From positions 62,001-126,000 of the forward strand of contig CAZYME010000002.1 of NCBI GenBank assembly GCA_964648115.1: a stretch of DNA of 64,000 bases. The letters are read 5' to 3'. Positions 1-8,965 of this stretch are shown here, one piece after another (position 1 is the stretch's first letter; each line of letters starts with the position of its first letter). Made by a program: the position numbers and the translations under genes. A model generated the notes under the pieces. The model ran no database searches and was not told the DNA's origin. It saw nothing but the letters and a program-made list of their open reading frames with translations. Origin of the DNA: CAZYME01 sp964648115. Lineage in GTDB: Bacteria; Pseudomonadota; Gammaproteobacteria; Legionellales; Legionellaceae.

Positions 1-1
1 C

Positions 2-1423
2 AAGCAGTGTAACTTTAACTGTCTCTTGCCTTCGCAATGGAGAGACCGCCTGAGAGTAGCCAGAAAATCCTATACCACTCACAGAAACAAATGAGTGCCC
101 TGGGATAGGATACGGATAGGTATCGTGAGCATAATCATAGAGTAAGGCATCAAAGCTCTGCTTAAGATGAGGGTGTTTTTTCTCCATCTGCTCGCGTTTC
201 TGATAGCAATAAACCATCATCTTCAGCGCCCGCCGGATTTTGCTTGATAGTTCCAATGCTGTTATTTGATGACAGTTTCTAAAAACAATATTCCCTATGT
301 GACCACCGCACCCCGGCAATTTCACAACAATCGAAACATATGCATCTTCACTTTGATACATTTTTTTATGACTAAGGTAACAGCGTAAAGAGCCTTCCTC
401 TGTTATCACTTCACTCACCACTTGCATCAGCAAAGTCGTTACCGTTTCTGGAGGATATTTTTTTTCAAAAAAATCAAGCGAGCTTACGTCGAGATTGAAT
501 TGACCTACCATGTTAGGGTCGCCCGACTTATTCCATTGCGTCATAAAAATTTTTCTTGTCGGGCTCATTTCAGTTTCTGCGCTATGCTCATCGTATCGTG
601 TGGTTTTTGCAATAAAATTCCGACTAATTTCCATTATTAATCGCCATTGTTCGGTCGGAATCATATTGATTTTTTTAAGCTGTTGCGTGTGCTTATCCTG
701 CAATGATTGAATAAGCTTGTGCGTAGCAGGCTGGCCCAATAGCTTACTCAAGCCCAATAAATATTTAGGCTGCGACATGATGTTAGTCAACAAGCTTTCC
801 TCAAGCTCGCCCAGCTTTTTTTGCAGAATAGCTTTCTCTGGTATACCAATTTCACGATATAAATCGGCTTCAAGCACATGACGATGCTCATCTGCAAGAA
901 TAGTTGTAAAAACCTTTGGCGCAACCTTTTGCTCATCTAAACTTTGAAAGACTTCTTCAATCCATCCCTCAGCAACCAAATTCAGCATCATTAGGGCGAC
1001 TTTTGGGCACTCTTCATTACGGATATAATCACAGAGCGCCTCAATATTTTCATTGTATGCAGGCGGAGTGGCATAGGGAGCAGACAACATGTATGCGATT
1101 TTAATGAACACCATTCCATGAAAAATTTCGTCTAATAATTGCACGCGCATCTGTTGTTTAAATTGCGGCGTTGACATTTTATCTTCAAATTTTAAAGGGA
1201 TCTGGATGGCTAATACTTCTAATTGCGCTAATAAAGAAAAGGTATAGGTATAAAGTAGCTTGTCCTGTTTGACTTCAAAAGGCAAACCATCTTTAAACAG
1301 CTCGTGCATCCGCGCTTTAATGAGTTCTTTTTCTTCCTTGTTTATTTTATTCCAACCTTCAAGTATCCATTTTTCTGCACCCCATGAAGGGTTCAACAAC
1401 TCCCTAAGCTCATCCACAATCAT
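2..1423 (-). CDS. Ferritin-like diiron domain fused to E2 acyltransferase-like domain (partial)
   Basis: The reading frame is open from an ATG at 1423 to the window edge (474 codons), so the C-terminus is missing. A GTG two codons in has a better-spaced AGGG and may be the true start. The N-terminal half reads as a four-helix diiron bundle, with candidate ligands E69, E99xxH102, E152 and E179xxH182. From about residue 245 the protein resembles the catalytic domain of 2-oxo acid dehydrogenase E2 / chloramphenicol acetyltransferase enzymes, up to the conserved strand with GTHSFVSVSGIGFSG. The E2 catalytic HxxxDG would lie beyond the edge. No lipoyl or peripheral-subunit-binding domain is visible, so this is not an ordinary dehydrogenase core. 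The substrate is unknown. The frame was checked at several points; the domain calls are by eye. Confidence 0.72.
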   Translation of the reverse strand, partial: MIVDELRELLNPSWGAEKWILEGWNKINKEEKELIKARMHELFKDGLPFEVKQDKLLYTYTFSLLAQLEVLAIQIPLKFEDKMSTPQFKQQMRVQLLDEIFHGMVFIKIAYMLSAPYATPPAYNENIEALCDYIRNEECPKVALMMLNLVAEGWIEEVFQSLDEQKVAPKVFTTILADEHRHVLEADLYREIGIPEKAILQKKLGELEESLLTNIMSQPKYLLGLSKLLGQPATHKLIQSLQDKHTQQLKKINMIPTEQWRLIMEISRNFIAKTTRYDEHSAETEMSPTRKIFMTQWNKSGDPNMVGQFNLDVSSLDFFEKKYPPETVTTLLMQVVSEVITEEGSLRCYLSHKKMYQSEDAYVSIVVKLPGCGGHIGNIVFRNCHQITALELSSKIRRALKMMVYCYQKREQMEKKHPHLKQSFDALLYDYAHDTYPYPIPGHSFVSVSGIGFSGYSQAVSPLRRQETVKVTLL

Positions 1424-1527
1424 CCCTATAAAAACCGAGTGCATGAATCATAACCATCGGGTATAGATAGCGTCAAGCATTACCACATTGTACAATATAG
1501 CAAAACAAACTCAGTGATGAAGCATCG

Positions 1528-2337
1528 ATGAGCAGAATTAAACCGTTCTTAAAATGGGCTGGTAACAAATATCGCTGTCTTGATAATATTCTGTCATCAC
1601 TACCGGCAGCAAAACGTTTAATCGAGCCATTTACAGGCTCAGCAGCAATTTTTATGAATATTGACTACCCTCGGTATTTATTGGCCGAAGATAACCATGA
1701 TCTCGTTACTTTATTTCACTGTTTACAACATGAGGGAGAATCGTTTATTACTTATTGTCAGCAATTTTTTAATTCTGCCAATAACTGTGCAACGGAATAC
1801 TACCATACAAGAGAGACGTTCAATAAGTGTAAAATACCGAGAGAGCGTGCTGCTATGTTCTTGTATTTAAACCGCCATGGCTATAATGGTTTATGTCGCT
1901 ACAACCAAAAAGGAATATACAATGTTCCCTTTGGGCGTTATAAAAAACCGTATTTTCCTCTTACAGAGATGCGATATTTTCATCAAAAGAGCCAACGCGC
2001 TTCATTTATCCACAGTGATTTTCGCCAAACTTTCACAGAGGCAAAACAGGGCGACATTATTTATTGTGACCCCCCATATGCGCCTCTTGCACAAAATAGC
2101 AATTTTTCATCGTATACAAATAAAAAATTTGGTGAAAAAGAACAGATTATACTTGCAGAATTAGCCATGAGTTGTGCTGATCGAGGCATTATCGTTATTA
2201 TTTCAAATCACGACACCGAGTTCACACGCCACCATTATCGCCATGGGAAAATTAAATCTTTTCCGGTAAGGCGTTCGATAAGTTGCCGTAGTGAAAATAG
2301 AGGGGCAGTGCAGGAGTTGTTGGCTGTTTTTGGGTAA
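1528..2337 (+). CDS. dam: DNA adenine methyltransferase (Dam family)
   Basis: This 269-residue D12-class N6-adenine methyltransferase is close to the usual Dam length (about 270-280). The AdoMet-binding motif FLKWAGNK lies at residues 7-14 and the catalytic DPPY at 181-184. The family methylates adenine in GATC and serves mismatch repair, replication timing and gene regulation. The gene stands alone, with no restriction endonuclease beside it, which favours a housekeeping Dam over a restriction-modification enzyme. It converges on a transporter gene across a perfect palindrome. The GATC specificity is inferred from the family. Confidence 0.9.
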   Translation: MSRIKPFLKWAGNKYRCLDNILSSLPAAKRLIEPFTGSAAIFMNIDYPRYLLAEDNHDLVTLFHCLQHEGESFITYCQQFFNSANNCATEYYHTRETFNKCKIPRERAAMFLYLNRHGYNGLCRYNQKGIYNVPFGRYKKPYFPLTEMRYFHQKSQRASFIHSDFRQTFTEAKQGDIIYCDPPYAPLAQNSNFSSYTNKKFGEKEQIILAELAMSCADRGIIVIISNHDTEFTRHHYRHGKIKSFPVRRSISCRSENRGAVQELLAVFG

Positions 2338-2361
2338 TTCGTCCTATAGTAAATCGTAGGC

Positions 2362-2385
2362 TTCTCGCCCATTAATGGGCGAGAA
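2362..2385. terminator. 24-nt perfect palindrome between convergent genes
   Basis: The palindrome ttctcgcccattaatgggcgagaa can form a 12-bp stem between the 3' ends of dam and the transporter gene. There is no long T-tract on either side, so factor-independent termination is uncertain. It could equally be a short dispersed repeat; a related hairpin (cctctcccattgacgggagagg) occurs near 41.73 kb. Confidence 0.4.
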
Positions 2386-2397
2386 TGGACAACACTA

Positions 2398-3681
2398 CTA
2401 CCGCGATGGGCAATGGTCTTTTAAAAAGAAAGCGGCGACAAGTACTAATAGAAGCGAAATAGGTAGGATGGATAATGCCATTTGATAGTCAACCACACTA
2501 TAAATATGCTCCCCATTAACTACATGGCTGTCCCCAAAGGTATCGAGTAACCTCCCTACCAAGGGTTGAAAAACTACACCACCCAACGTGACAATCATAT
2601 TTGTTGCTGCAAATACTGTACCGGATAACTGTGCGCCGCTATTTTCCTTCGCCATAATGAAAACAATAAGCTCCGTTCCACTAAAGACACCATACAAAAA
2701 CAATACGCTATACAATGTTGTGTGAGACAAACCAGGCCAATATAAAATAATGCAGATACAAACAAACGAAAGCAGAGCACCGAGCACCAGAGGCAAAACC
2801 CTACGCCCAGTCCGATCGGATAAATACCCAGCGATGGGAGCACCGACTGCCCAGCCAAGAAACAAGCAAGAAATGGCTCTGGCTGCTTCCACCTTGGTCA
2901 AATGATGCGCGTGCTCAAGATACGATTTACCCCACAACTCACCAAACACTGACAAAGAAGTATAAAGGCACGCCCCCACAAAGCCAATCAACCAGACTTG
3001 AGGTGAAACCAAGACTTTTACAACATTCTTAAAAAAAGCAGGTAATGGCTGTTTTTTCATGGGAATAGCATTTGGGCCATCACGTACGACTAAAAAAATC
3101 AGCAAGGTAAGCACCGCACCAATCACCACTACCGTTGATAACACATATGACAAGCCCATCGTGGCGGTTAATTCAGTAATTTTAACCTCACCATATACCA
3201 AACCCAGCATACCTAAAGTGGTGATCAACCCGGCGATTAATGAGAAAAACCGCTGCGGCAACCAGTGCAGCGCTAAAGATAAAACGCCTACAAATGCAAA
3301 CGAAGAGCCAAAGCCGACTAGAAACCGCCCGCATCCAGCAATCGGAATAGAGGATGAATAAGAAAACATTAATGAACCAAGTGTACAGCACAAACAAGCA
3401 AAGGATAAAAGACGACGCGGCCCATAACGATCCATCAACATACCTACAGGCATTTGCATGGGTGAATACGCAAAATAATAAAATGCGGATAATTGCCCAA
3501 AAGTAGAAGCAGAGATGTGGCCAAAAGCTGCGCTCAATTCACTCTGTAAAGCGCCCGGGATAATTCTCAGCACAAACTCATAACAATAAAAAAAGGCGCC
3601 GATGGCACAAATAAACGAACCAAGTAAAATTTGGTGACGTGTTGATAATCTAACTCCTGGCATTGGTATCGGCGTGCGCAT
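2398..3681 (-). CDS. MFS transporter (Pht-like), second of a pair
   Basis: The 427-residue protein has about twelve hydrophobic segments and the major facilitator loop motif MDRYGPRR after the second segment. A second loop motif, SDRTGRR, sits at the start of the C-terminal half. It is a paralogue of the upstream gene: the N-terminal regions align closely (GAFFYCYEF versus GALFYSYEY, then an FYYFAYSPMQMPVG-type segment). It starts inside the 3' end of that gene (32-bp overlap), so the two are probably co-translated. In Legionella such carriers bring amino acids or nucleosides into the cell. A malic enzyme upstream hints at a carbon-source role, but the substrate cannot be read from sequence. 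Confidence 0.85.
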   Translation of the reverse strand: MRTPIPMPGVRLSTRHQILLGSFICAIGAFFYCYEFVLRIIPGALQSELSAAFGHISASTFGQLSAFYYFAYSPMQMPVGMLMDRYGPRRLLSFACLCCTLGSLMFSYSSSIPIAGCGRFLVGFGSSFAFVGVLSLALHWLPQRFFSLIAGLITTLGMLGLVYGEVKITELTATMGLSYVLSTVVVIGAVLTLLIFLVVRDGPNAIPMKKQPLPAFFKNVVKVLVSPQVWLIGFVGACLYTSLSVFGELWGKSYLEHAHHLTKVEAARAISCLFLGWAVGAPIAGYLSDRTGRRVLPLVLGALLSFVCICIILYWPGLSHTTLYSVLFLYGVFSGTELIVFIMAKENSGAQLSGTVFAATNMIVTLGGVVFQPLVGRLLDTFGDSHVVNGEHIYSVVDYQMALSILPISLLLVLVAAFFLKDHCPSR

Positions 3682-4960
3682 ATGTTTCTCTAAGGAAAAA
3701 AGTTAAGATGGCTGCAATCACAATACCAACGGGAATAACTGATAAAGCGAATTTGTAATCTGCAGCCGTATATAATTGCTGCAAATTATCTACAGAAATA
3801 CGCTGCAGTGACATCGTGGACTCCCGCTTAAGAAGACTCCAATCCAACAATCTGCCAACAAGCGGTTGTAAAAGCATTGCCCCCAACATCACTATCATGT
3901 TCGTCATTGCAATAGCAGTACCCGCAGCTTCATTAGGACTTACCTCACGGCCAACAGCAAAAACAATAGATTGGACGCTATAAAGCAAACCTAACATAAA
4001 CATGAGAATACTTAAGTGTGTCACATTCAAACCAGGTGCATATAAAATTACCATCATAACAATAGCAGCGCCAGTTGCACCAATCATCATCGGCAGCTTA
4101 CGTCGTTTAATTTTGTCAGAAATATAGCCCATCAAAGGAGCACCAATCGTAAAACCTAAAAACAATACCGAGTTACACAAACTAGCTGCTGATAACGTTA
4201 ACCCCTGAGCATGGCGCAAGTACGGAATACCCCATAATTCTGCAAATACCGTCGTAGGCAAATAAACGAGGCAACCATATGCTCCATTAATCCAAATTTG
4301 CTTATTTCGTATGATAATAGCTAAATCTGTCATATTTTTTCTAAAACTATTTATCGTACCGCTCTTCTTTTGATAGCGTTTGTGATCGCGAATACCAAAC
4401 CACAAAACAAACAGCAAACAGAGACCAAATACAGCGGTGAAATTGACAGTCTTCTGCCAACCCAACACAGCTACCATGTAACCTAATAGATTATCGCCAA
4501 TCATAGCGCCGATGGTACCCAATGCCGTAGCAAGACCCGCAACCATTGCCAACTTATCTTCCGGCAACCAAATAGTAGCGAGCTTTAAGACACCGACAAA
4601 GGCAAAAGCCGACCCCAAACCCACCATGAATCGGCCAGCAGCAGCTACACCGAATAGGAATGTATCGGCAAACATAAAGGTACCGATTACACAAATAAGA
4701 CAAGCAACTGTTAGCAAGCGTCGAGGACCAAAACGGTCCATTAGTACACCAACTGGTAGCTGCATGGGTACGTAAGCATAATGATAATACGCAGACAACA
4801 GACCAAAACCCGTTGCTGATAAATTAAAATGTTCGCGTAAAGAAGTCTCCATAACACTGGGAGAAATACGCAGAAAATACTCATAAGAGTAAAAAAGCGC
4901 ACCCAAAGCACAAATCAACCAACCAACTAGCATGTAACTTGTATTCTTTTTAATAGACAA
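3650..4960 (-). CDS. MFS transporter (Pht-like), first of a pair
   Basis: This 436-residue inner-membrane carrier of the major facilitator superfamily has a predicted TTG start, chosen because AAGGAG lies six bases upstream. It carries the typical MDRFGPRR loop and, in the second half, SDKIKRRK. Its 3' end overlaps the next, paralogous transporter, which suggests tandem duplication within one operon. The malic enzyme gene lies about 50 bp upstream on the same strand and may be co-transcribed. The substrate is unknown. Confidence 0.86.
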   Translation of the reverse strand: MSIKKNTSYMLVGWLICALGALFYSYEYFLRISPSVMETSLREHFNLSATGFGLLSAYYHYAYVPMQLPVGVLMDRFGPRRLLTVACLICVIGTFMFADTFLFGVAAAGRFMVGLGSAFAFVGVLKLATIWLPEDKLAMVAGLATALGTIGAMIGDNLLGYMVAVLGWQKTVNFTAVFGLCLLFVLWFGIRDHKRYQKKSGTINSFRKNMTDLAIIIRNKQIWINGAYGCLVYLPTTVFAELWGIPYLRHAQGLTLSAASLCNSVLFLGFTIGAPLMGYISDKIKRRKLPMMIGATGAAIVMMVILYAPGLNVTHLSILMFMLGLLYSVQSIVFAVGREVSPNEAAGTAIAMTNMIVMLGAMLLQPLVGRLLDWSLLKRESTMSLQRISVDNLQQLYTAADYKFALSVIPVGIVIAAILTFFLRETYAHADTNARS

Positions 4961-5011
4961 GGTAAGCTCCTTAACGTGTTGAGTTAAGCATGACTTTTTT
5001 AATATGGAAAT

Positions 5012-6253
5012 CTATAAATGTAAAGCCCCGGCTCGGCTGACCCCGCTAGCAATTGCGGCATTTGCCACAGCAAGCGTTACTCGCTCACGCAAACGAGGAT
5101 CGATCGGTTTAGGTATAATATAGTGTGCCCCAAAATCCCAATTATTAACACCAGGATAATTGTCTTTTACCTCTTGTGGAACAGGTTCATGAACAAGCTG
5201 TCGAATTGCCTCAACCGCAGCAATTTGCATAGCCTGATTAATACACGTTGCCCGCACATCTAAAGCGCCACGAAAAATATAAGGGAAACACAGGACATTA
5301 TTGACTTGATTGGGATAGTCGCTACGACCTGTGGCAATGATCAAATCATCACAAAATTGCAACGCCAACTCCGGTTTAATCTCCGGATTAGGATTAGATA
5401 AAGCAAAAATTATAGGCTTCGTGGCCATTAATTTTAATAATTCAGCATTCAACAAATCAGGCTTGGCAACTCCGATAAAAATATCGGCATCCACTAACGC
5501 GTCAGCCAGTGTTCTGCGTTCCGTTGTTTGCGCAAACGCTGATTTATACAAATTTAAATCTTCTCTACCCGCATGTATAACCCCTTTGCTATCGAGCAAG
5601 AGCATATTTTTTTTATCAGCCCCTAACGCAACTAATAAGCGCATGGAAGCAATACCGGCTGCACCGGCGCCAATGCAAACAATACGTGCTTCGGATAATT
5701 TTTTGTGTTGCAACTCCAATGCATTCAGCAAGCCGGCTGCAACAACAATCGCCGTGCCGTGTTGATCGTCATGGAATACTGGGATCTGTAACTGTTCAAT
5801 TAAGGCTTGCTCTATTTCAAAGCATTCTGGAGCCTTTATATCCTCAAGATTAATACCACCAAACGTAGGCGAAATATTTTTGACTGTATCAATAAATGCG
5901 CGGGGGTCAGCCGCATCCACTTCAATATCAAATACATCCAGATCAGCAAAACGCTTGAACAAAACAGCCTTGCCTTCCATTACTGGTTTACTTGCTAAAG
6001 GGCCAACATCACCCAAACCAAGGACTGCTGTGCCGTTGGTCACCACAGCAATAAGATTGCCTTTAGCAGTATATCGATACGCATTTTCTGGATTTTCAGC
6101 AATAGCCAGTACAGGCTCAGCAACACCGGGAGTATACGCGAGAGATAAATCATCCTGGGAATTGGTCGATTTTGTCACATACATGCCAAGCTTCCCTGGA
6201 GTAGGAAACTCGTGATAATCCAGCGCACGCTGTTTTAAAGTGTCTTCGTCCAC
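5012..6253 (-). CDS. Malic enzyme, short bacterial form
   Basis: This 413-residue enzyme oxidatively decarboxylates malate to pyruvate using NAD or NADP. The N-terminal motif SLAYTPGVAEP carries the catalytic tyrosine (Y40), and GKAVLFKRFADLDVFDIEVD carries the catalytic lysine (about K95). DDQHGTA follows, and GAGAAG forms the dinucleotide-binding loop. The length matches the compact form without the phosphotransacetylase-like tail of MaeB. A second, larger malic enzyme of the maeA type occurs at 22.2 kb, so the cell has two unrelated-length versions. Cofactor preference cannot be decided here. Confidence 0.92.
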   Translation of the reverse strand: MDEDTLKQRALDYHEFPTPGKLGMYVTKSTNSQDDLSLAYTPGVAEPVLAIAENPENAYRYTAKGNLIAVVTNGTAVLGLGDVGPLASKPVMEGKAVLFKRFADLDVFDIEVDAADPRAFIDTVKNISPTFGGINLEDIKAPECFEIEQALIEQLQIPVFHDDQHGTAIVVAAGLLNALELQHKKLSEARIVCIGAGAAGIASMRLLVALGADKKNMLLLDSKGVIHAGREDLNLYKSAFAQTTERRTLADALVDADIFIGVAKPDLLNAELLKLMATKPIIFALSNPNPEIKPELALQFCDDLIIATGRSDYPNQVNNVLCFPYIFRGALDVRATCINQAMQIAAVEAIRQLVHEPVPQEVKDNYPGVNNWDFGAHYIIPKPIDPRLRERVTLAVANAAIASGVSRAGALHL

Positions 6254-6374
6254 AATACGTTACCTCTAGTTCGGTAATAGCCGAGCGGCTCTTCAAAATA
6301 TCGCCACTGAACAGCGCTCAGAAGAGCTTAGAAAATCATATAGGAAAATATAAACAATGAATAGCCGATATGAA

Positions 6375-6401
6375 TAAAAAAGGCGCATATTTACTGCGCC
6401 T
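6375..6401 (-). terminator. Rho-independent terminator after rpmE
   Basis: On the minus strand, aggcgca-loop-tgcgcct forms a seven-base-pair GC-rich stem followed directly by a run of six T residues. It lies just downstream of the L31 gene and is a textbook intrinsic terminator. Confidence 0.8.
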
Positions 6402-6447
6402 ACCTCTTAATTTTCAATACAGCTTACTACTATGAATTATCGCCTGC

Positions 6448-6660
6448 CTAAGCTGTACCGCGAGTTTTATAACGATCACGGAATTTCTGTACTCGACCAC
6501 CAGTATCAACCAGCTTTTGCTTACCGGTATAAAATGGGTGACAGTTCGCGCAAACTTCTATGGTTAAATCATTACACAACGTCGAGCGCGTTTCAAACAC
6601 ATGCCCACAACTGCAGGTCACGTTGATAGTCTTATAATCAGGATGGATCGCAGCTTTCAT
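6448..6660 (-). CDS. rpmE: 50S ribosomal protein L31 (zinc-binding form)
   Basis: The 70-residue protein begins MKAAIHPDYK. The ATG at 6660 was chosen over a longer upstream start because AGAAGG sits at good spacing before it and the product then matches family length. The zinc-binding cysteines are visible in CSC and CANC, followed by the conserved HPFYTGKQKLVDTGGRV. It belongs to the large ribosomal subunit, forming a bridge to the small subunit. The Cys-containing type is the one replaced by a Cys-less paralogue under zinc limitation in some bacteria. Confidence 0.95.
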   Translation of the reverse strand: MKAAIHPDYKTINVTCSCGHVFETRSTLCNDLTIEVCANCHPFYTGKQKLVDTGGRVQKFRDRYKTRGTA

Positions 6661-6790
6661 AATACCTTCTCTTATAATTGCAACAACAGGCGCCACCTGA
6701 ACAATGCCAGGCACGCATGGTCAATAAACACAAAGACGCGAAACAATAGCAGAAATGGTTGCTTAAATCAAATATAATATTGATCGCGCA

Positions 6791-7561
6791 CTAATCATTC
6801 AGGGTAACCCAAACCGGGGCATGATCAGAGGGGCGTTCTGCGCGTCTTGGCTCAACATCAATACAACTTTCAATACATTTAGCACTTAGGGCTTCGCTTA
6901 ATAAGATATGGTCAATGCGCAAACCCCGGTTACGTCGGAAAGAGCCCGCGCGGTAATCCCACCAACTGAATAACTGGTCATCTTGTTCAAAATTGCGAAA
7001 ACTATCTTTTAAACCTAGCGCTATGCAGGAAGCAAATGCTTGGCGTTCTTGAGGGCTAACCAGTACACAACCACTCCATTCCTCTGGAGAATGAACATCC
7101 CTATCTTCAGGGGCAATATTAAAATCACCGACTACAGACAATTGGGGATAAGAACTAAGCTGCTGCTTAATAAAAGCGATCACTTTTTCCAACCACATTA
7201 GTTTATATTCATACTTATCTGTTCCTACCGCGGCACCATTAGGAATATACAGATTGATAAGGCGAATGCCTGCGATGGTTGCAGCTAAGATACGTCTTTG
7301 AGGATCAATCAATTCAGGAATATCTGTCACCACATCTTGGATGGGATGCTTACTTATAATTGCTACACCGTTGTATGTTTTTTGGCCTGAAAAAGCCACA
7401 TGAAAACCACGCTCCTGAAAAAGCTGGGCTGGAAATTGTTCATCGATTACTTTAGTTTCTTGCAATGCCAAAATATCAACCTTCGTAGAGTCTAACCATT
7501 GCAGAACCTGCTCTAAACGAACTTTCAATGAGTTTACATTCCAGCTTGCTACTTTAAGCAC
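6791..7561 (-). CDS. xthA: Exodeoxyribonuclease III family AP endonuclease (copy 1)
   Basis: The 256-residue exonuclease III / AP endonuclease begins MLKVASWNVNSLKVR. The metal-binding glutamate lies in LQETKV, the catalytic centre in GDFNIAPEDRDVH and the C-terminal catalytic histidine in SDHAPVWV. The family cuts DNA at abasic sites and trims blocked 3' ends in base-excision repair. It overlaps a second, divergent member of the same family by eight bases, with wrbA before that. The three probably form one oxidative-damage operon. Confidence 0.9.
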   Translation of the reverse strand: MLKVASWNVNSLKVRLEQVLQWLDSTKVDILALQETKVIDEQFPAQLFQERGFHVAFSGQKTYNGVAIISKHPIQDVVTDIPELIDPQRRILAATIAGIRLINLYIPNGAAVGTDKYEYKLMWLEKVIAFIKQQLSSYPQLSVVGDFNIAPEDRDVHSPEEWSGCVLVSPQERQAFASCIALGLKDSFRNFEQDDQLFSWWDYRAGSFRRNRGLRIDHILLSEALSAKCIESCIDVEPRRAERPSDHAPVWVTLND

Positions 7562-8336
7562 ACCACTCTCCTTGGTATTCGATTAGTAGAGGAGCATGAT
7601 CGGAAAATTTACTTTCACGATATATATCAGCTCCCACCACGGCATGTGCTAAACCGGGCGTAATCACTTGATAGTCAATCCGCCAACCTACATTTTTTTC
7701 CCATGCCTGTCCACGATTAGACCACCACGTGTATTGCTCCTCTTCCTGGTTATGCAGACGAAACGCGTCGACAAATCCCATAGGCCCAAATACTTCATCT
7801 AACCAGGCACGCTCTTCTGGTAAAAACCCTGAATTTTTCTGATTACCACGCCAATTTTTGAGATCAATTTTTTTATGCGCAATATTATAGTCACCACAGA
7901 TAATCAGCTCACGTCCTGCCGCTTTTAATGTAAGTAAATGCTCAGCAAAACGTGCCAAGAAATCATATTTTACAGCTTGGCGTCCATCTCCACTCGTCCC
8001 CGAAGGCAAATAAAGTGAAATCACGCTTAAATTAGCGTAATCAAATTGAATGTAGCGCCCCTCTTCATCGCAATAGCTAAAACCCATGCCTTTTTGCACT
8101 CCCAAAGGCTTTTGACGCGCATAGATTGCAACACCGCTGTACCCTTTTTTTATCGCATCAAAATAATCACAATGAAAATCCTGGGGGAAATAAATCGGGT
8201 CGGATTCTAACTGATGTATTTGTGCTTTCGTTTCTTGAACACAAACAAAATCCGCATTCTGGCACTTCAACCACTCATAAAACCCTTTACGCGCTGCGGC
8301 ACGAATACCATTTGCATTAAAACTGATTACTTTCAT
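7554..8336 (-). CDS. Exodeoxyribonuclease III family AP endonuclease (copy 2)
   Basis: The ATG at 8336 gives a 260-residue protein beginning MKVISFNANGIRAAARKG. It was chosen because it forms an ATGA overlap with the wrbA stop and has AAGG eight bases upstream. A GTG three codons earlier overlaps that same site. The family residues are visible: QETKAQ for metal, GDYNIAHKKIDLKN at the catalytic centre and FSDHAPLLIEY at the end. It differs strongly from its neighbour, so this is an old pair rather than a recent duplication. One may have a distinct lesion or 3'-end preference, but sequence alone does not say which. Confidence 0.9.
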   Translation of the reverse strand: MKVISFNANGIRAAARKGFYEWLKCQNADFVCVQETKAQIHQLESDPIYFPQDFHCDYFDAIKKGYSGVAIYARQKPLGVQKGMGFSYCDEEGRYIQFDYANLSVISLYLPSGTSGDGRQAVKYDFLARFAEHLLTLKAAGRELIICGDYNIAHKKIDLKNWRGNQKNSGFLPEERAWLDEVFGPMGFVDAFRLHNQEEEQYTWWSNRGQAWEKNVGWRIDYQVITPGLAHAVVGADIYRESKFSDHAPLLIEYQGEWCA

Positions 8337-8932
8337 GGCGCACACCTTAATGCAACACGCCCCAATCGCTCGCCTAAACGCTTTGCCAACGTAATTTCAT
8401 CTTGGCTTAGCGGCATATCATTGCTTACACCTGCAACATGCGTTACTCCGTAAGGCGTACCGCCCGTTTGGGTAGTATTTAAAGCGGGTTCTGTATAAGG
8501 CGAACCCAGCAATAGCATCCCGTGGTGTAATAATGGCAGCATCATGCTTAGTAAGGTAGATTCTTGGCCACCGTGCATAGAAGCAGAAGAGGAAAACACA
8601 CAAGCGGGTTTATCTACCAGATTACCTGCAAGCCATAATGCCGAGGTGCTATCCAGAAAATATTTCATGGGTGCTGCCATGTTACCAAACCGAGTAGGGC
8701 TACCGAGCGCAAGCCCCGCACAATCACGTAAATCGTCTAAAGATGCATAAGGAGCGCCTTCTTCAGGTATAGGGTTGTCTACTGCTTCGCAGGTTGTTGA
8801 CACCGGAGGTACCGTTCTCATTCGAGCCTCAATTCCACCAACATGCTCCACTCCGCGGGCAATGTACTGGGCCAGCTGCTGAACGGCGCCCGTGCGTGAG
8901 TAATAAAGTACCAATACAAAGGATTTTGACAT
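8333..8932 (-). CDS. wrbA: WrbA-type NAD(P)H:quinone oxidoreductase
   Basis: This 199-residue flavodoxin-fold protein has the FMN phosphate loop YYSRTGAVQQLA near the N-terminus, and GSPTRFGNMAAPMKYFLD and SSASMHGGQEST further on, all typical of WrbA. The family reduces quinones by two electrons and so limits redox cycling. Its stop codon overlaps the start of the adjacent AP endonuclease gene (ATGA), implying translational coupling. This links quinone detoxification with repair of oxidised DNA. Confidence 0.93.
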   Translation of the reverse strand: MSKSFVLVLYYSRTGAVQQLAQYIARGVEHVGGIEARMRTVPPVSTTCEAVDNPIPEEGAPYASLDDLRDCAGLALGSPTRFGNMAAPMKYFLDSTSALWLAGNLVDKPACVFSSSASMHGGQESTLLSMMLPLLHHGMLLLGSPYTEPALNTTQTGGTPYGVTHVAGVSNDMPLSQDEITLAKRLGERLGRVALRCAP

Positions 8933-8965
8933 TAAGAATGCTCCAGCTCGGGTTTAAAAGCTAAT

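Noticed and set aside
422..1466. Small plus-strand frames across the first 1.4 kb
   Set aside because: They lie opposite one long minus-strand frame with coherent protein features (diiron ligands, E2-like strands), so they are shadows.
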